Positions 9,247 to 18,581 of a stretch of DNA of 64,000 nt are shown piece after piece. A model generated the notes under the pieces. The model had not been told where the DNA came from. It made no database searches and saw only the letters and a list, made by a program, of their open reading frames with translations. The first letter of the stretch is position 1, and every line of letters begins with the position of its first letter. Source of the DNA: an uncultured Winogradskyella sp. (GTDB lineage Bacteria > Bacteroidota > Bacteroidia > Flavobacteriales > Flavobacteriaceae); the NCBI RefSeq assembly GCF_947495255.1, contig NZ_CANLYI010000009.1, positions 1 through 64,000 on the forward strand. The letters run 5' to 3'. A program made the translations under genes and the position numbers.

Positions 9247-9882
9247 TTATAATTTATCAGGTATTATTTGTTCTTTTTCTAATGACTTTATAATTGCTTT
9301 TACATATCTTGAAACAGAAGAATTAATTTTTTTAGGATCTACCAAATTATAAGATGCTACCCATACCAAGGATTTTTCTTCATTTGTTTTCAAATTATAC
9401 AAAGAAGACTCAATGTGGTAAACTTTATATTTTTCATAATACCCCTCTGTAAGGTAAACATCTTGATATAGAAAATAATAAAGACCAAAACCTCGCCAAT
9501 AATAATCCACAATATATTTATCACCACTATATGATTCTTTTTCATTAACACCTTTAACTGCTGATATCAATATTGCATCAAAACCATCGTTAGTAAGTTT
9601 TACTATTTCATTTTGAATATCTTCTTCTGTTTGCTTTAAACTTGTAAACGTTGGTTTAAATACATTATAGCTTTCAATAGCTTCTATACCTCTATTTTTA
9701 AGTTTTGTTTTTAATTGTTCTTCAAATATTTTTCTGGCTGTTAAATTATCCGTTAATCCAACAACTAAAACTTTTTTAGGATGAGAAATAATAAGCTCTT
9801 TATCAACCCAAGTATCTGTCATCTTAACAGATGAACAACTCACTAAAATCAATGTAATAATAACATATATAATTGCTTTCAT
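9247..9882 (-). CDS. Putative lipoprotein, 211 residues
   Basis: A signal peptide ends in the lipobox LVSC (Cys at residue 16), so the protein is lipid-anchored. After it the sequence SSVKMTDTWVDKE and a first strand KKVLVVGLTDNLTARKIFEEQL resemble lipoproteins with a small alpha/beta domain that senses or binds something unknown. The second half is Tyr-rich (DYYWRGFGLYYFLYQDVYLTEGYYEKY). It follows the UspA gene and a small membrane protein on the same strand, with gaps of 48 and 25 bases, so it is likely the third gene of that operon, under dyad site 2. Confidence 0.75.
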   Translation of the reverse strand: MKAIIYVIITLILVSCSSVKMTDTWVDKELIISHPKKVLVVGLTDNLTARKIFEEQLKTKLKNRGIEAIESYNVFKPTFTSLKQTEEDIQNEIVKLTNDGFDAILISAVKGVNEKESYSGDKYIVDYYWRGFGLYYFLYQDVYLTEGYYEKYKVYHIESSLYNLKTNEEKSLVWVASYNLVDPKKINSSVSRYVKAIIKSLEKEQIIPDKL

Positions 9883-9930
9883 AATTTTTAATAATTAAGT
9901 TACATTATTTTTCATTTTTAAAAATTCTCA

Positions 9931-10227
9931 TTACATATCCATAAAAAAATCAGGACAATAAACAGGAATAATTAAAAACACAAACACTAAAAACATTACA
10001 GCCCAAAGCATCCACATTAAAAGTGGAAATGTAATCAACTTACCATTTGTAGAAGGTGGATGAATAGAATGAGCAATCAATCCATGGATACCAAAACTAA
10101 ATACCAAAAATGTTAGTGAAGAAGCAATAATCAATAAACTATTTGAATACGAGTCTTTTACAATAAAAAGACTAATCCATAGTACTATGGCTATTACAAT
10201 TACTATTCTATATACTCGTCTTGTCAT
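9931..10227 (-). CDS. Small membrane protein, three predicted helices
   Basis: 98 residues with three hydrophobic helices (about 7-23, 28-50, 70-92). It looks like a small inner-membrane protein; no family recognised. It sits between the UspA gene (25 bases upstream) and a lipoprotein gene, all on the minus strand, so it is probably co-transcribed from dyad site 2. Confidence 0.7.
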   Translation of the reverse strand: MTRRVYRIVIVIAIVLWISLFIVKDSYSNSLLIIASSLTFLVFSFGIHGLIAHSIHPPSTNGKLITFPLLMWMLWAVMFLVFVFLIIPVYCPDFFMDM

Positions 10228-10252
10228 CGTTCAAATAATTTAAATTAATCAC

Positions 10253-11125
10253 TTATTCTAAATGAAATATGCCGTAATTCTTTGCATTGAAGCTTAGTAA
10301 AGGTATTTTACCATAAGATTCTATTCGTTTTACTAAATCACGATGAAATACCTTCGAGGTTATTCCTTTATCCTCACGTTCTAGCATTGCTATTAGGTCT
10401 GCGTTAGAATTTCTGTAGTAACTTTTTAGCGCTTTAAAAGTATCATCTGCATATAAAATATCCAACTTTAGATTGTCATAATTAATATGTTTTTGTAGTT
10501 TTTCTTTCAATTCTTCTTGTTGCTTTTTCAGAACAGTTTCTTCTGATGACGAAAAATGAACAACACTAATTTTAGCATTAAAAGGTTTAGCTATTTCGGC
10601 TAACTTAGCTAATGCACCAAAATCTTCTTCTTCAAAATCTGTTGCATATACAATAGTTTCAATTTCTATTTTTACAGAATCACTAGGAATTGCTAAAACA
10701 GGACAAGGAGCTTTTTTAATTAGCTTTTTAGCGATACTACCCATAATCAATTCACGTAATTTACTAGAGCCTTTCATTCCGGTAACTATAAACAAAGCAT
10801 CCACTTTATTCGCTTTGTTTACTATACCATTTACTACAGACCTATCCTCTATAGCCTCTATTGTAATATTTAAAGTGGCTGTATCCTTTTTTAAAACACG
10901 GTTACAAAACGTATGAAGCTTTCTGTTGTGAATTTTAAAAGCATGGCCTTCAATATCAGGAAATGGAGCTTCAGGATTTAAGGTGATATCATCAAAAAAA
11001 GTGGGATAATCAAAAACATGAATTACCAATAATTTAGCCTCTAATTTTATGCTCATATTATAAGCAAATTTTAAAGCTAGTTCGGAGTTTTCAGAATAAT
11101 CAGTAGCGTATAAAATAGTTTTCAT
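10253..11125 (-). CDS. Universal stress protein, two UspA domains
   Basis: 290 residues holding two tandem Usp folds (about 1-150 and 155-290). The first carries the ATP-binding signature G-x2-G-x9-G-S, seen as GMKGSSKLRELIMGS followed by the strand PCPVLAIP. The second begins again with IETIVYATDFEEEDFG but lacks the nucleotide motif at its end, so probably only the first half binds ATP. Usp proteins accumulate in growth arrest, starvation and hypoxia. It leads an operon with a small membrane protein and a lipoprotein. The leader is very short (about 22 bases from the predicted start of transcription) and its -7 element TAAATTTG is perfect. Confidence 0.93.
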   Translation of the reverse strand: MKTILYATDYSENSELALKFAYNMSIKLEAKLLVIHVFDYPTFFDDITLNPEAPFPDIEGHAFKIHNRKLHTFCNRVLKKDTATLNITIEAIEDRSVVNGIVNKANKVDALFIVTGMKGSSKLRELIMGSIAKKLIKKAPCPVLAIPSDSVKIEIETIVYATDFEEEDFGALAKLAEIAKPFNAKISVVHFSSSEETVLKKQQEELKEKLQKHINYDNLKLDILYADDTFKALKSYYRNSNADLIAMLEREDKGITSKVFHRDLVKRIESYGKIPLLSFNAKNYGIFHLE

Positions 11126-11181
11126 GGCAATACTAATATTGATTTAAAACCAAATTTACATTCCTAACTTTACTTAGTAAA

Positions 11182-11193
11182 TGACCTAGATCA
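11182..11193. promoter_or_regulatory. Dyad site 2, TGACCTAGATCA, bidirectional promoter
   Basis: The best-flanked copy: AGTAAA on the left and TTTACT on the right extend the symmetry to 24 bp (11176-11199). Plus strand: -7 TATCTTTA at 11217-11224, exactly 35 from the dyad start, for the PAS sensor at 11391. Minus strand: -7 TAAATTTG (11158-11151), also exactly 35, for the UspA operon. Confidence 0.85.
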
Positions 11194-11390
11194 TTTACTA
11201 AAAAAAGAAACCATTCTATCTTTACTTCTTAACATTAAAAATTATAAATCATTTCTATTAAGAGATAAAAATAACTGCATTTTCAACTAACAAAACACTA
11301 TTAAACAATTGACAATAGATATACTAAAATAATTATAACAATTCCAGAAAAATTAGAGTGTTCACTATTTGCTAACTTAAATACAAGGAA

Positions 11391-12830
11391 ATGAAAGTCT
11401 CGATTGAAAGAAAAATTTTAATAGGCTATGTGATTAACATAATTGTAATTATAGCACTTGGACTAATATATTGGAGACAACTCCCCTTATCTACCAGTAA
11501 ATTATGGCATTGGGTATCATTGTCTTTAATTGTGTTTTCCCTAGGAATGTTAACCACCGTTTTTTTTATTCTGAACGCACAACTTAAAGCAAAAATGCAG
11601 TCTGAACAAGAATTACACAAAAATAAAAACTTACTACAATCTATTATTGATAACACTACAAACGCTATTTCGGTAAAAAAAATTAATGGTGAATACTTAT
11701 TAGTTAACAAACAATATCAATCCCTATTTGAAGACAAAGAAGCAGATTTAATAGGAAAAACAAATGCAGATTTTTTACCAAAAGACATTGCGGATAGCTA
11801 TAGAAGTGCAGATTTGGATGTTGTTAAAGCAGGAAAAGACATTCAAGTGGAAGAACTTATAGAAACACCGGAAGGTACGCATACCTTTTTATCAGTTAAG
11901 TTCCCTTTAAAAGATACTTCAAACCGTGTGTATGCTATCGGAACCATTTCTACAAATATAACTGAAAGAAAAAACCTCTCAGAATCCCTAAAAGCTGCCG
12001 ATGCTTTTTTTAATATGTCTATAGATAGTTTGGTTGTTGCGTCACAAGATAAATTCATAAAAATAAACCCATCTTTAAGTAAACTGTTAGGCTACAGCAA
12101 TGAAGAGCTCTTAAGTAAACCATATAAATCTTTTATTTTTCCAGAAGACGTTGCCTCTACGGAAGAAGAAATAAAAAAACTAAAAAAAGGAACAAACCTA
12201 ATAAATTTTAAAAATCGTTGGTTATGCAAAGATGGCTCAGTTAAATGGTTGTCATGGAATGCGGCAGCAGATAAAACCACAGGGACATTATACGCTATTG
12301 TTACAGATATTACTGAAAAACTAAAGCTTGAAGATGAAAAAGAAAACACATTAAATGCTCTTTATCAAAGTCAACAACAATTAAATATGATTATTGAAAA
12401 TATTAATGATGGAGTACTTGTTGCAAATGCCAACAAAGAAGTGATATTAGCCAACGATGTTGCCAACGCCCTTTTTGAAATAGAAGATGATTCTAAAATT
12501 TCTATAAATTTTTCTGACCATTTTAAAGTGCTGTTTCCAGACGAAAAAAAAATATTTCCAGCTCAAAACCTTCCTGCAGAACGTGCTTTAAATGGCGAAA
12601 TCACAGAAAACGTAGATGTAATATTAAAAAATTTAGAAACCAATGAAATGCGCAGGGTTTTATTAAGCGGCAGACCCATAATTGATAATGAAAATCATAT
12701 AGTTGCTATAGTTGTAACTATAAAAGACATTAGTAGATATAAAAAACTAGAAGAGGAATTGGAACAAAAGAAACTAGATTCTAGACCTAAGATTGGCTTT
12801 AAGAATACAAAGCGAAAAAAGGTAAAATAA
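11391..12830 (+). CDS. Membrane PAS sensor without output domain
   Basis: 479 residues: two N-terminal membrane helices (about 10-28 and 40-62), then three PAS domains (about 80-195, 203-312 and 330-455), each followed by the usual D-I/S-TE linker (TNITERK, TDITEKL, KDISRYK). The protein then stops with a short basic tail, KNTKRKKVK. No HisKA, HATPase, GGDEF or other output module is present, and the next gene is a metabolic enzyme, so it is not a simple frameshift from a kinase in the adjoining 70 bases. It may act as a co-sensor that associates with one of the kinases in the island. Predicted leader is about 160 bases from dyad site 2. Confidence 0.85.
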   Translation: MKVSIERKILIGYVINIIVIIALGLIYWRQLPLSTSKLWHWVSLSLIVFSLGMLTTVFFILNAQLKAKMQSEQELHKNKNLLQSIIDNTTNAISVKKINGEYLLVNKQYQSLFEDKEADLIGKTNADFLPKDIADSYRSADLDVVKAGKDIQVEELIETPEGTHTFLSVKFPLKDTSNRVYAIGTISTNITERKNLSESLKAADAFFNMSIDSLVVASQDKFIKINPSLSKLLGYSNEELLSKPYKSFIFPEDVASTEEEIKKLKKGTNLINFKNRWLCKDGSVKWLSWNAAADKTTGTLYAIVTDITEKLKLEDEKENTLNALYQSQQQLNMIIENINDGVLVANANKEVILANDVANALFEIEDDSKISINFSDHFKVLFPDEKKIFPAQNLPAERALNGEITENVDVILKNLETNEMRRVLLSGRPIIDNENHIVAIVVTIKDISRYKKLEEELEQKKLDSRPKIGFKNTKRKKVK

Positions 12831-12899
12831 CACTTACAAAATTATACATGTTGCTCTAACTAAACTTCAAATAACAATTAAAAAAGAAGATATTAACAC

Positions 12900-14042
12900 A
12901 TGAAAAAACACCATACTATTATAATAGCTGGAGCAGGTGGCATTGCCCAGGCCGTGGCACTAATACTTGCAGAATGGAGTAAAGTGCCGCCAACAATTTA
13001 CATAGGGAATAGAACACTTTCTAAAGCAAAAAAACTAGTCCAATGGATTGAAAATGGCATTACCAAATCTTGTATTTTGATACCCTTTCATATTTCTGAA
13101 GAAGGTCTTACTAAAGAAATGAAAGGTGTATTTAATAAGGGAGAAATCATTCTAGATTGTTTACCTGGAACCCAAGCACCAAAAATGGCAGGTTATGCCA
13201 AAGATTATAATATGCATTATGCTAACCTCACCGAATATATTGCAGAAACCCAACAAATCATAAAATTAGCAAAAAATGCAACTACAGGTTTTATACTACA
13301 ATCAGGTCTTGCACCTGGCTATATTAATGTATTGGCAAATCATCTTTTTCTAGAATTCTGTAAAGACTACCAAGTACATAAAGTTGACAAGTTAGAATTT
13401 AAAGTAGGTGCACTTACAAAAAATGCTGTTGCCCCTCATTATTATGGCTTCACTTGGAGTCCTGTGGGTGTTGCTACAGAATATATAAAAAATGCTGAAG
13501 TGATTCGTAATTTCAAGAAAGCAAGACTTCCTTCATTAACCGAAAGAGCTACAATAATAATTGATGGAATTACTTATGAAGACGATTTAACATCTGGAGG
13601 TGCTGCTAATTTACCAGATGCTTTAGCCGGAAAAGTCAATATACTAGACTATAAAACCTTAAGACACCCAGGTCACTACGCTTGGATACAAGAACAAATT
13701 AATAAGCTAGACACCATTGAAAAACCTATTGAAGCCTTACAGCAAATTATGGAAAAACAAATTCCACATATTGAAAATGACCAAATCATACTATATGCTG
13801 CAGTGCAAGGTAAAGACAAAAATAGCATATTAAGAAGACGAGAAATTTCAAAGCAAATTTTACCACAAAAAGTGGGCAAGCATCAATTACGAGCTATCCA
13901 AACAACTACTGCAACACCTATAATACAGTGCGCACAGATGTTACTTGAATCTCGGTACAAAGGAACTGTTTTACAAAGTGATATTGACCCAAAGTCTTTT
14001 TTAAACGGAAACTTTATAGTTCCTATTTATGGTAATATATAA
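12900..14042 (+). CDS. Saccharopine dehydrogenase-like NAD(P)-binding protein
   Basis: 380 residues with an N-terminal Rossmann fold (IIIAGAGGIAQAVALILAE, residues 8-26) and a second Gly-rich catalytic region (LQSGLAPGYINVLANHL, about 138-154) like the saccharopine dehydrogenase C-like family. The family includes enzymes of lysine metabolism and carboxyspermidine synthesis, so the substrate is unclear; the genuine lysine pathway is not suggested by any neighbour. It lies 69 bases after the PAS sensor and may be co-transcribed. Confidence 0.75.
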   Translation: MKKHHTIIIAGAGGIAQAVALILAEWSKVPPTIYIGNRTLSKAKKLVQWIENGITKSCILIPFHISEEGLTKEMKGVFNKGEIILDCLPGTQAPKMAGYAKDYNMHYANLTEYIAETQQIIKLAKNATTGFILQSGLAPGYINVLANHLFLEFCKDYQVHKVDKLEFKVGALTKNAVAPHYYGFTWSPVGVATEYIKNAEVIRNFKKARLPSLTERATIIIDGITYEDDLTSGGAANLPDALAGKVNILDYKTLRHPGHYAWIQEQINKLDTIEKPIEALQQIMEKQIPHIENDQIILYAAVQGKDKNSILRRREISKQILPQKVGKHQLRAIQTTTATPIIQCAQMLLESRYKGTVLQSDIDPKSFLNGNFIVPIYGNI

Positions 14043-14175
14043 ATAAATCTCATTAGTAATATGATTTTTTTGGTTCGCAGTTTACCTCAAAAAATCATTA
14101 AACATTTTTCAATAGACATATTTTTTAAATACCTATTAGTTTTACTAATGTTTACAATATAGATTCTATGCAAAC

Positions 14176-14187
14176 TGATTCAAATCA
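14176..14187 (+). promoter_or_regulatory. Dyad site 3, TGATTCAAATCA, promoter of the efflux operon
   Basis: A TGA-N6-TCA dyad with -7 element TAATTTTA at 14211-14218, exactly 35 bases from the dyad start, 20 bases before the ATG at 14238. The centre differs from the CCTAGG consensus (TTCAAA), so this is a weaker, FNR-like form. Confidence 0.72.
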
Positions 14188-14237
14188 TAGTTTATCTTAA
14201 GATATTGAGATAATTTTAGTACAGAAAACAGATTAGA

Positions 14238-15458
14238 ATGAAAAGGTCAAAATGGCTCATACTCGGAATTATAGTTATCGTTGTAATCGGCTATTTTATT
14301 CTAAAGCCAACGCTTAACAGCAAAAAACTAGACTATACTTATACTGCTATAGAAAAAGGAAATATTGAGGCAGATGTATCAAGTACAGGAACGGTAGAAG
14401 CCATAAACACCGTTGAAATTGGTACTCAAATATCTGGAACTATCACAAAGATTTATGTAGATTATAATGATAAGGTTAATGCAGGACAAGTTTTAGCTGA
14501 AATGGATTTAAAATTACTGAACACTAATCTGCATAGCGCAGAGGCTAATGTAGCTGTTAGCCAAGCACAACTAAATCAGGTTAAAGATGAATATGAACGA
14601 AATAAAAAATTATATAATAAAGGTGTTATTTCAAATAAAGAGTATACCAATTCAAAATACGCATACAACCAAGCTGTTAGTGCAAAAAAAGCTGCAATGG
14701 CTTCTGTAAAAAACATAAAAGTAAGCATTGGCTTTGCACATATTACGTCACCTATAAGTGGTACCGTAACAGAACGTAGTGTTGAAGAAGGACAAACCGT
14801 AGCTGCATCTTTTGCTACACCTACCATGTTTATTATTGCTGAAGATTTATCTAAAATGCAAATTCTAGCCGATGTCGATGAAAGCGATATTGGTTATATA
14901 AAAGATAGCATGCAAGTACGTTTCACAGTACAAACTTATCCAGAAAAAGAATTTTATGGCATTGTAAACCAAATACGATTACAGCCTATTGAAATAAATA
15001 ATGTGGTTAATTACCAAGTTGTCGTTTCTGTTGATAATAAGAAAGGATTACTGTTACCAGGTATGACCGCTAATCTAGAATTTATTACAGCAGCTGCAAA
15101 GGATGTATTTTTAATAAATAATTCGGCATTACGATTTAGACCCAACGAAGCCATGCTAGAAGAAATTAAACCATTATTGGAAGAAAAAGGAAATACAATG
15201 CTTCCAGATTCACTCAAACAAAAATTTAACAAAGCAATTAATAATGTTGATATATATACACCAGCAAATTTTAAGAAAAATCTACCTAACCACATTGATG
15301 GCTTCTTTTATAAGAATGAAAGAGAAACACTAGATTTCAAATTTATAGAAATAGGAATTAAAACTGGTTTACAATCTGAAATTAAAAGATTTCTTGATGG
15401 TTCTGAAATATCAGAAAATATCAAAGCCATTAATGGTATCAAGTCTAAAGAGAAATAG
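14238..15458 (+). CDS. Periplasmic adaptor (HlyD/MacA family)
   Basis: Membrane-fusion protein of a MacAB-type tripartite exporter, 406 residues. One N-terminal membrane helix (about 7-23), then a lipoyl/barrel-sandwich half motif (TVEAINTVEIGTQISGTI), a coiled-coil hairpin (about 95-160) and the second lipoyl half (HITSPISGTVTERSVEEGQTV), followed by beta-barrel domains. An insertion after about 285 (residues LLEEKGNTMLPDSLKQKF) is longer than in E. coli MacA. The ATPase starts 2 bases after its stop, so both are co-translated. Confidence 0.92.
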   Translation: MKRSKWLILGIIVIVVIGYFILKPTLNSKKLDYTYTAIEKGNIEADVSSTGTVEAINTVEIGTQISGTITKIYVDYNDKVNAGQVLAEMDLKLLNTNLHSAEANVAVSQAQLNQVKDEYERNKKLYNKGVISNKEYTNSKYAYNQAVSAKKAAMASVKNIKVSIGFAHITSPISGTVTERSVEEGQTVAASFATPTMFIIAEDLSKMQILADVDESDIGYIKDSMQVRFTVQTYPEKEFYGIVNQIRLQPIEINNVVNYQVVVSVDNKKGLLLPGMTANLEFITAAAKDVFLINNSALRFRPNEAMLEEIKPLLEEKGNTMLPDSLKQKFNKAINNVDIYTPANFKKNLPNHIDGFFYKNERETLDFKFIEIGIKTGLQSEIKRFLDGSEISENIKAINGIKSKEK

Positions 15459-15460
15459 TT

Positions 15461-16216
15461 ATGCCTTTAAAAAAAGTCATAGAAACAAAAAAAATAAGTC
15501 GTATTTTCAAAAATGGAGATATAGAAGTCCATGCGCTTACTGATATTGATTTGGTTATTGAAGAAGGAGAATTTGTGGCTATTATGGGAGCATCAGGTTC
15601 AGGTAAATCTACTTTTTTAAATATTTTGGGTTGTTTAGACCAACCAACATCAGGAGACTATTATTTGGACGGTGTTCATGTAAATAAGTTGAGTAAAAAC
15701 CAACTAGCAGATATCCGAAATCAAAAAATTGGATTCATTTTTCAGAGTTATAATCTTTTATCGCGTACAACCGCATTAGAAAATGTGGAATTGCCACTTG
15801 TTTACGATAGAACCGGGCGGTTTTCAAACTCAAAAGAATTAGCAACAAAAGCTTTAGGAGAAGTGGGTCTTGAGGACCGAATTTACCATAAAACCAACGA
15901 ACTTTCTGGAGGTCAACAACAACGGGTTGCAATTGCAAGAGCACTAGTTAATGAACCTGCACTCATTCTTTCTGATGAAGCCACAGGAAATCTAGATAGT
16001 AAGACCAGTATAGAGGTCGCCGATTTATTTGTGCGACTTAACAATGAAGGAAAAACCATTTTAATGATTACCCACGAGCCAGAAATAGCCCAATTTGCAA
16101 AACGCATGATTTATATGAGAGATGGTCGTATACTAACCGATGAAATCATTAAAGATCGTAGCACTAAAGAAAGCGCATTAAAAGATTTGGAGTTAACCAC
16201 AGAACCTAAAGAATAG
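15461..16216 (+). CDS. ABC transporter ATPase, MacB/LolD type
   Basis: 251 residues. Walker A GASGSGKS (about 43-50), Q-loop FIFQSYNLLSRTTALENVELP (family typical), signature LSGGQQQRVAIARAL, Walker B LILSDEATGNLDS. In this family the ATPase works with a separate permease of the FtsX/MacB fold and with the MacA-like adaptor just upstream. Substrates of homologues are macrolides, lipoproteins or peptides; the sequence does not decide. Confidence 0.94.
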   Translation: MPLKKVIETKKISRIFKNGDIEVHALTDIDLVIEEGEFVAIMGASGSGKSTFLNILGCLDQPTSGDYYLDGVHVNKLSKNQLADIRNQKIGFIFQSYNLLSRTTALENVELPLVYDRTGRFSNSKELATKALGEVGLEDRIYHKTNELSGGQQQRVAIARALVNEPALILSDEATGNLDSKTSIEVADLFVRLNNEGKTILMITHEPEIAQFAKRMIYMRDGRILTDEIIKDRSTKESALKDLELTTEPKE

Positions 16217-16307
16217 ATGAAACGAATAAACTAAAGGTTTTAACACCTAAGTAAATGATTATTAATGAGCAGCATGTGTCTTGTTAAAAAACAATAAATA
16301 TAAACAC

Positions 16308-17528
16308 ATGAAACAGACATTAAAAATATTAAAGGTTGCTTTTCAGGCTATTAATAAAAATAGAACACGTAGTATTCTTACTATGTTGGGTATTATTATT
16401 GGCGTTGCAGCTGTAATTATGACCATTTCTGCAGGTGAAGGTGCTACAATGCAGGTTCAAAATCAAATTTCAGGCCTAGGAACTAATCTCTTAATGATAC
16501 AAACTAAATCTGAGCATAAGGCAGGTATAAATGTGAGAATGGGTAAACCTATATATAAAAAAGACTTTGAAATATTACAAAAAAATGCCATTTATATGCC
16601 AAACTTGTCCCCTTTACTAGCCATTGGTGCACAAGCCATTGGGCCAGATGGTTACAAATCTACCATGGTTTATGGTGTTTCTTACGACTATTTTTATATC
16701 ACAAGTAGAGAAATTCAATTAGGTAGTTTCTTTAGTGATGAAGATGTAAAAACTGCAAGAAAATTCTGCGTAATTGGACAAACTATACGAGAAGAGCTTT
16801 TTCCTGGGCAAGACCCTATTGGCAAGCAAATACGTATAGACAAAGTTCCCTTTACCGTTGTGGGTTTATTAAAAGAGGAAGGATCTGGTGGTATGGGACA
16901 AGATATGGACGATATAGTCTTGGCACCATATACAACAATACAAAACAGAATATTTGGAAATCGAAAAAGAGGTTATAATATGATTTTGGCAAGTGCCTTA
17001 AGTGAAGATCATATTGTGGATGCCAAAATAGAAGCAACAGAATTGCTTCGTGAGTCTCATAAAATTAAAGCGAACGATGAAGATGATTTTGAAATTATGA
17101 CACAAATTGAGTTACAAGAAATTACAAGTAATATAACAGGAATTTTAACGCTATTATTGGGAGCTATTGCCAGTATTTCACTAATTGTTGGTGGTATTGG
17201 AATTATGAATATTATGCTTGTTTCTGTAACAGAACGTACAAGAGAAATAGGAACACGATTAGCTATTGGTGCTAGAGAGAGTGATATTCTTACGCAATTT
17301 TTAATTGAAGCGGTTGTATTGAGTTTGGCAGGTGGTGTTCTTGGGGTTGTACTTGGTGTGATTGGAAATCAAATTATTTATAAAGCAACTAACTTTTACA
17401 TACCTACTGCTGCCTATTCCATATTAATAGGTTTTGGATTTGCTACATTGGTCGGAATTGTTTTTGGCTATTTTCCTGCTCGTAAAGCGGCAAAATTGAA
17501 TCCTATTGATGCATTGAGATATGAATAA
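16308..17528 (+). CDS. ABC transporter permease, MacB/FtsX fold (start corrected)
   Basis: 406 residues from the ATG at 16308 (MKQTLKILKVAFQ). A TTG 27 bases upstream is in frame but less likely, because family members start just before the helix KNRTRSILTMLGIIIGVAAVIM. Four membrane helices: one at about 21-40, then a large periplasmic domain of about 230 residues, then three at about 280-310, 325-355 and 370-395. It contains the family motif GIMNIMLVSVTERTREIGTRLAIGA. Third gene of the efflux operon; the 91-base gap after the ATPase holds no dyad or terminator that I can see. Confidence 0.9.
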   Translation: MKQTLKILKVAFQAINKNRTRSILTMLGIIIGVAAVIMTISAGEGATMQVQNQISGLGTNLLMIQTKSEHKAGINVRMGKPIYKKDFEILQKNAIYMPNLSPLLAIGAQAIGPDGYKSTMVYGVSYDYFYITSREIQLGSFFSDEDVKTARKFCVIGQTIREELFPGQDPIGKQIRIDKVPFTVVGLLKEEGSGGMGQDMDDIVLAPYTTIQNRIFGNRKRGYNMILASALSEDHIVDAKIEATELLRESHKIKANDEDDFEIMTQIELQEITSNITGILTLLLGAIASISLIVGGIGIMNIMLVSVTERTREIGTRLAIGARESDILTQFLIEAVVLSLAGGVLGVVLGVIGNQIIYKATNFYIPTAAYSILIGFGFATLVGIVFGYFPARKAAKLNPIDALRYE

Positions 17529-17546
17529 TACTAAAATATTTTAATT

Positions 17547-17912
17547 ATGGGAGAGATTGCAACATCAAACAGACAAATTACCTTGTTTTACAGCTCTAAA
17601 TCTGTAAGAGCAAAACAAACTTTGGCATATGCCAAAGCCGAAGGATTACCTATTCTAGAAATAGATATTTTAAAAACACCTCTTACAGGAACACAAATCG
17701 CAGCATTGGCTGATAGATTACATATAGAAATAAAAGATTTAGTGAACCAAGAACATCGAGCTTATAAATCGCAATTTGAGCATCATGATTTTTCTTCAGT
17801 GGATTGGATAAAGACGAGACGGAACAATCCTGAAATCATGAAACACCCCATTGCATTGAGAGGCGACATAACCATATTGGTAGAAACACCTACGGATAGT
17901 ATTAAAATATAA
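17547..17912 (+). CDS. ArsC/Spx-like protein without catalytic cysteine
   Basis: 121 residues with the ArsC thioredoxin-like fold: a first strand RQITLFYSSKSVRAKQTLAYAKA, the helix and strand LPILEIDILKTPLTGTQIAALADRL, and the family end region HPIALRGDITILVETP. In ArsC and Spx proteins the first loop holds Cys; here it reads SSKSVRAKQ and no Cys is present in the whole protein. Arsenate reductase activity is therefore unlikely; a protein-binding role, as in Spx, is possible. It follows the permease by 18 bases and is probably the last gene of the efflux operon. Confidence 0.8.
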   Translation: MGEIATSNRQITLFYSSKSVRAKQTLAYAKAEGLPILEIDILKTPLTGTQIAALADRLHIEIKDLVNQEHRAYKSQFEHHDFSSVDWIKTRRNNPEIMKHPIALRGDITILVETPTDSIKI

Positions 17913-17926
17913 TAAAAACATGCTTT

Positions 17927-18409
17927 TTAAAGTTGAGAAGACTCACCTTTTAAAACTTTTAAGTAAGCAGCAATTTGCCCTCTGTGATAAGTTTCGTGTT
18001 CTAAAACCTTGCGCATAATAAACCACCAAAATGTCATTTCTTTTCCTTTTTCATTACGAACTAAATGGTTAATGGTTGTAGCATTAAACTCAGAAATTAT
18101 AACGTTTCGTTTTTCACCATTAGATTTTAAGGTTTTAATCAAACTCTTGTATATAGTTTCATCAACATCTAAGTGAGGTTCTTCAGAACCCATTTCCCAT
18201 TTAAAGGTTCTTTTATTGGTTGTTGAAAGACTATAGAAGAGTTCATCCACATCAATTATATGCTTTACCAAATGGGCAAAACTCATAGCCGTATTATTTA
18301 ATCGCCAATTTATAAATCCATCAGGAACTTCTTCGAGTCTTATAAGTGTGATTTCACGTATTTCTGAAGAAAATTCTGCTAACCGTTGTATACTTTCTTT
18401 AGTATCCAT
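17927..18409 (-). CDS. DinB-like four-helix protein
   Basis: 160 residues. The DinB/YfiT-like pattern is visible: a first helix with FAHLVKHIIDVDELF and a last helix with HETYHRGQIAAYLK, supplying the three conserved His that bind a divalent metal in the fold. Many members are thiol-transferases or stress-induced proteins of unknown substrate. The gene faces the efflux operon tail to tail (14 bases apart) and has its own promoter, dyad site 4, with -7 TAAATTTA exactly 35 bases from the dyad. Confidence 0.86.
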   Translation of the reverse strand: MDTKESIQRLAEFSSEIREITLIRLEEVPDGFINWRLNNTAMSFAHLVKHIIDVDELFYSLSTTNKRTFKWEMGSEEPHLDVDETIYKSLIKTLKSNGEKRNVIISEFNATTINHLVRNEKGKEMTFWWFIMRKVLEHETYHRGQIAAYLKVLKGESSQL

Positions 18410-18459
18410 AATCTTAAAGTTTAGTCTCTAAATTTATAGAGAAAGAGCTTTATTCACAA

Positions 18460-18471
18460 TGACCTACATCA
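18460..18471 (-). promoter_or_regulatory. Dyad site 4, TGACCTACATCA, promoter of dinB-like gene
   Basis: On the minus strand the -7 element TAAATTTA (18436-18429) lies exactly 35 bases from the dyad, 20 bases before the ATG at 18409. On the plus strand there is no element at the matching distance. A second dyad (site 5) stands only 20 bases away for the opposite gene. Confidence 0.78.
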
Positions 18472-18479
18472 TTCCAAAC

Positions 18480-18491
18480 TGATTAGTATCA
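18480..18491 (+). promoter_or_regulatory. Dyad site 5, TGATTAGTATCA, promoter of the acid phosphatase gene
   Basis: Plus-strand -7 element TAATTTTA at 18515-18522, exactly 35 from the dyad start, serving the gene at 18582. The two neighbouring dyads (18460 and 18480) each point to their own divergent gene, unlike sites 1, 2, 6 and 9 where one dyad serves both. Confidence 0.72.
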
Positions 18492-18581
18492 TTGCTCATA
18501 AAACTATCTGTTACTAATTTTATTTTTTTTAAAATTCTTCTGGTATAGCGTAAAGTATAAAAACCAAATAAATATATACAC

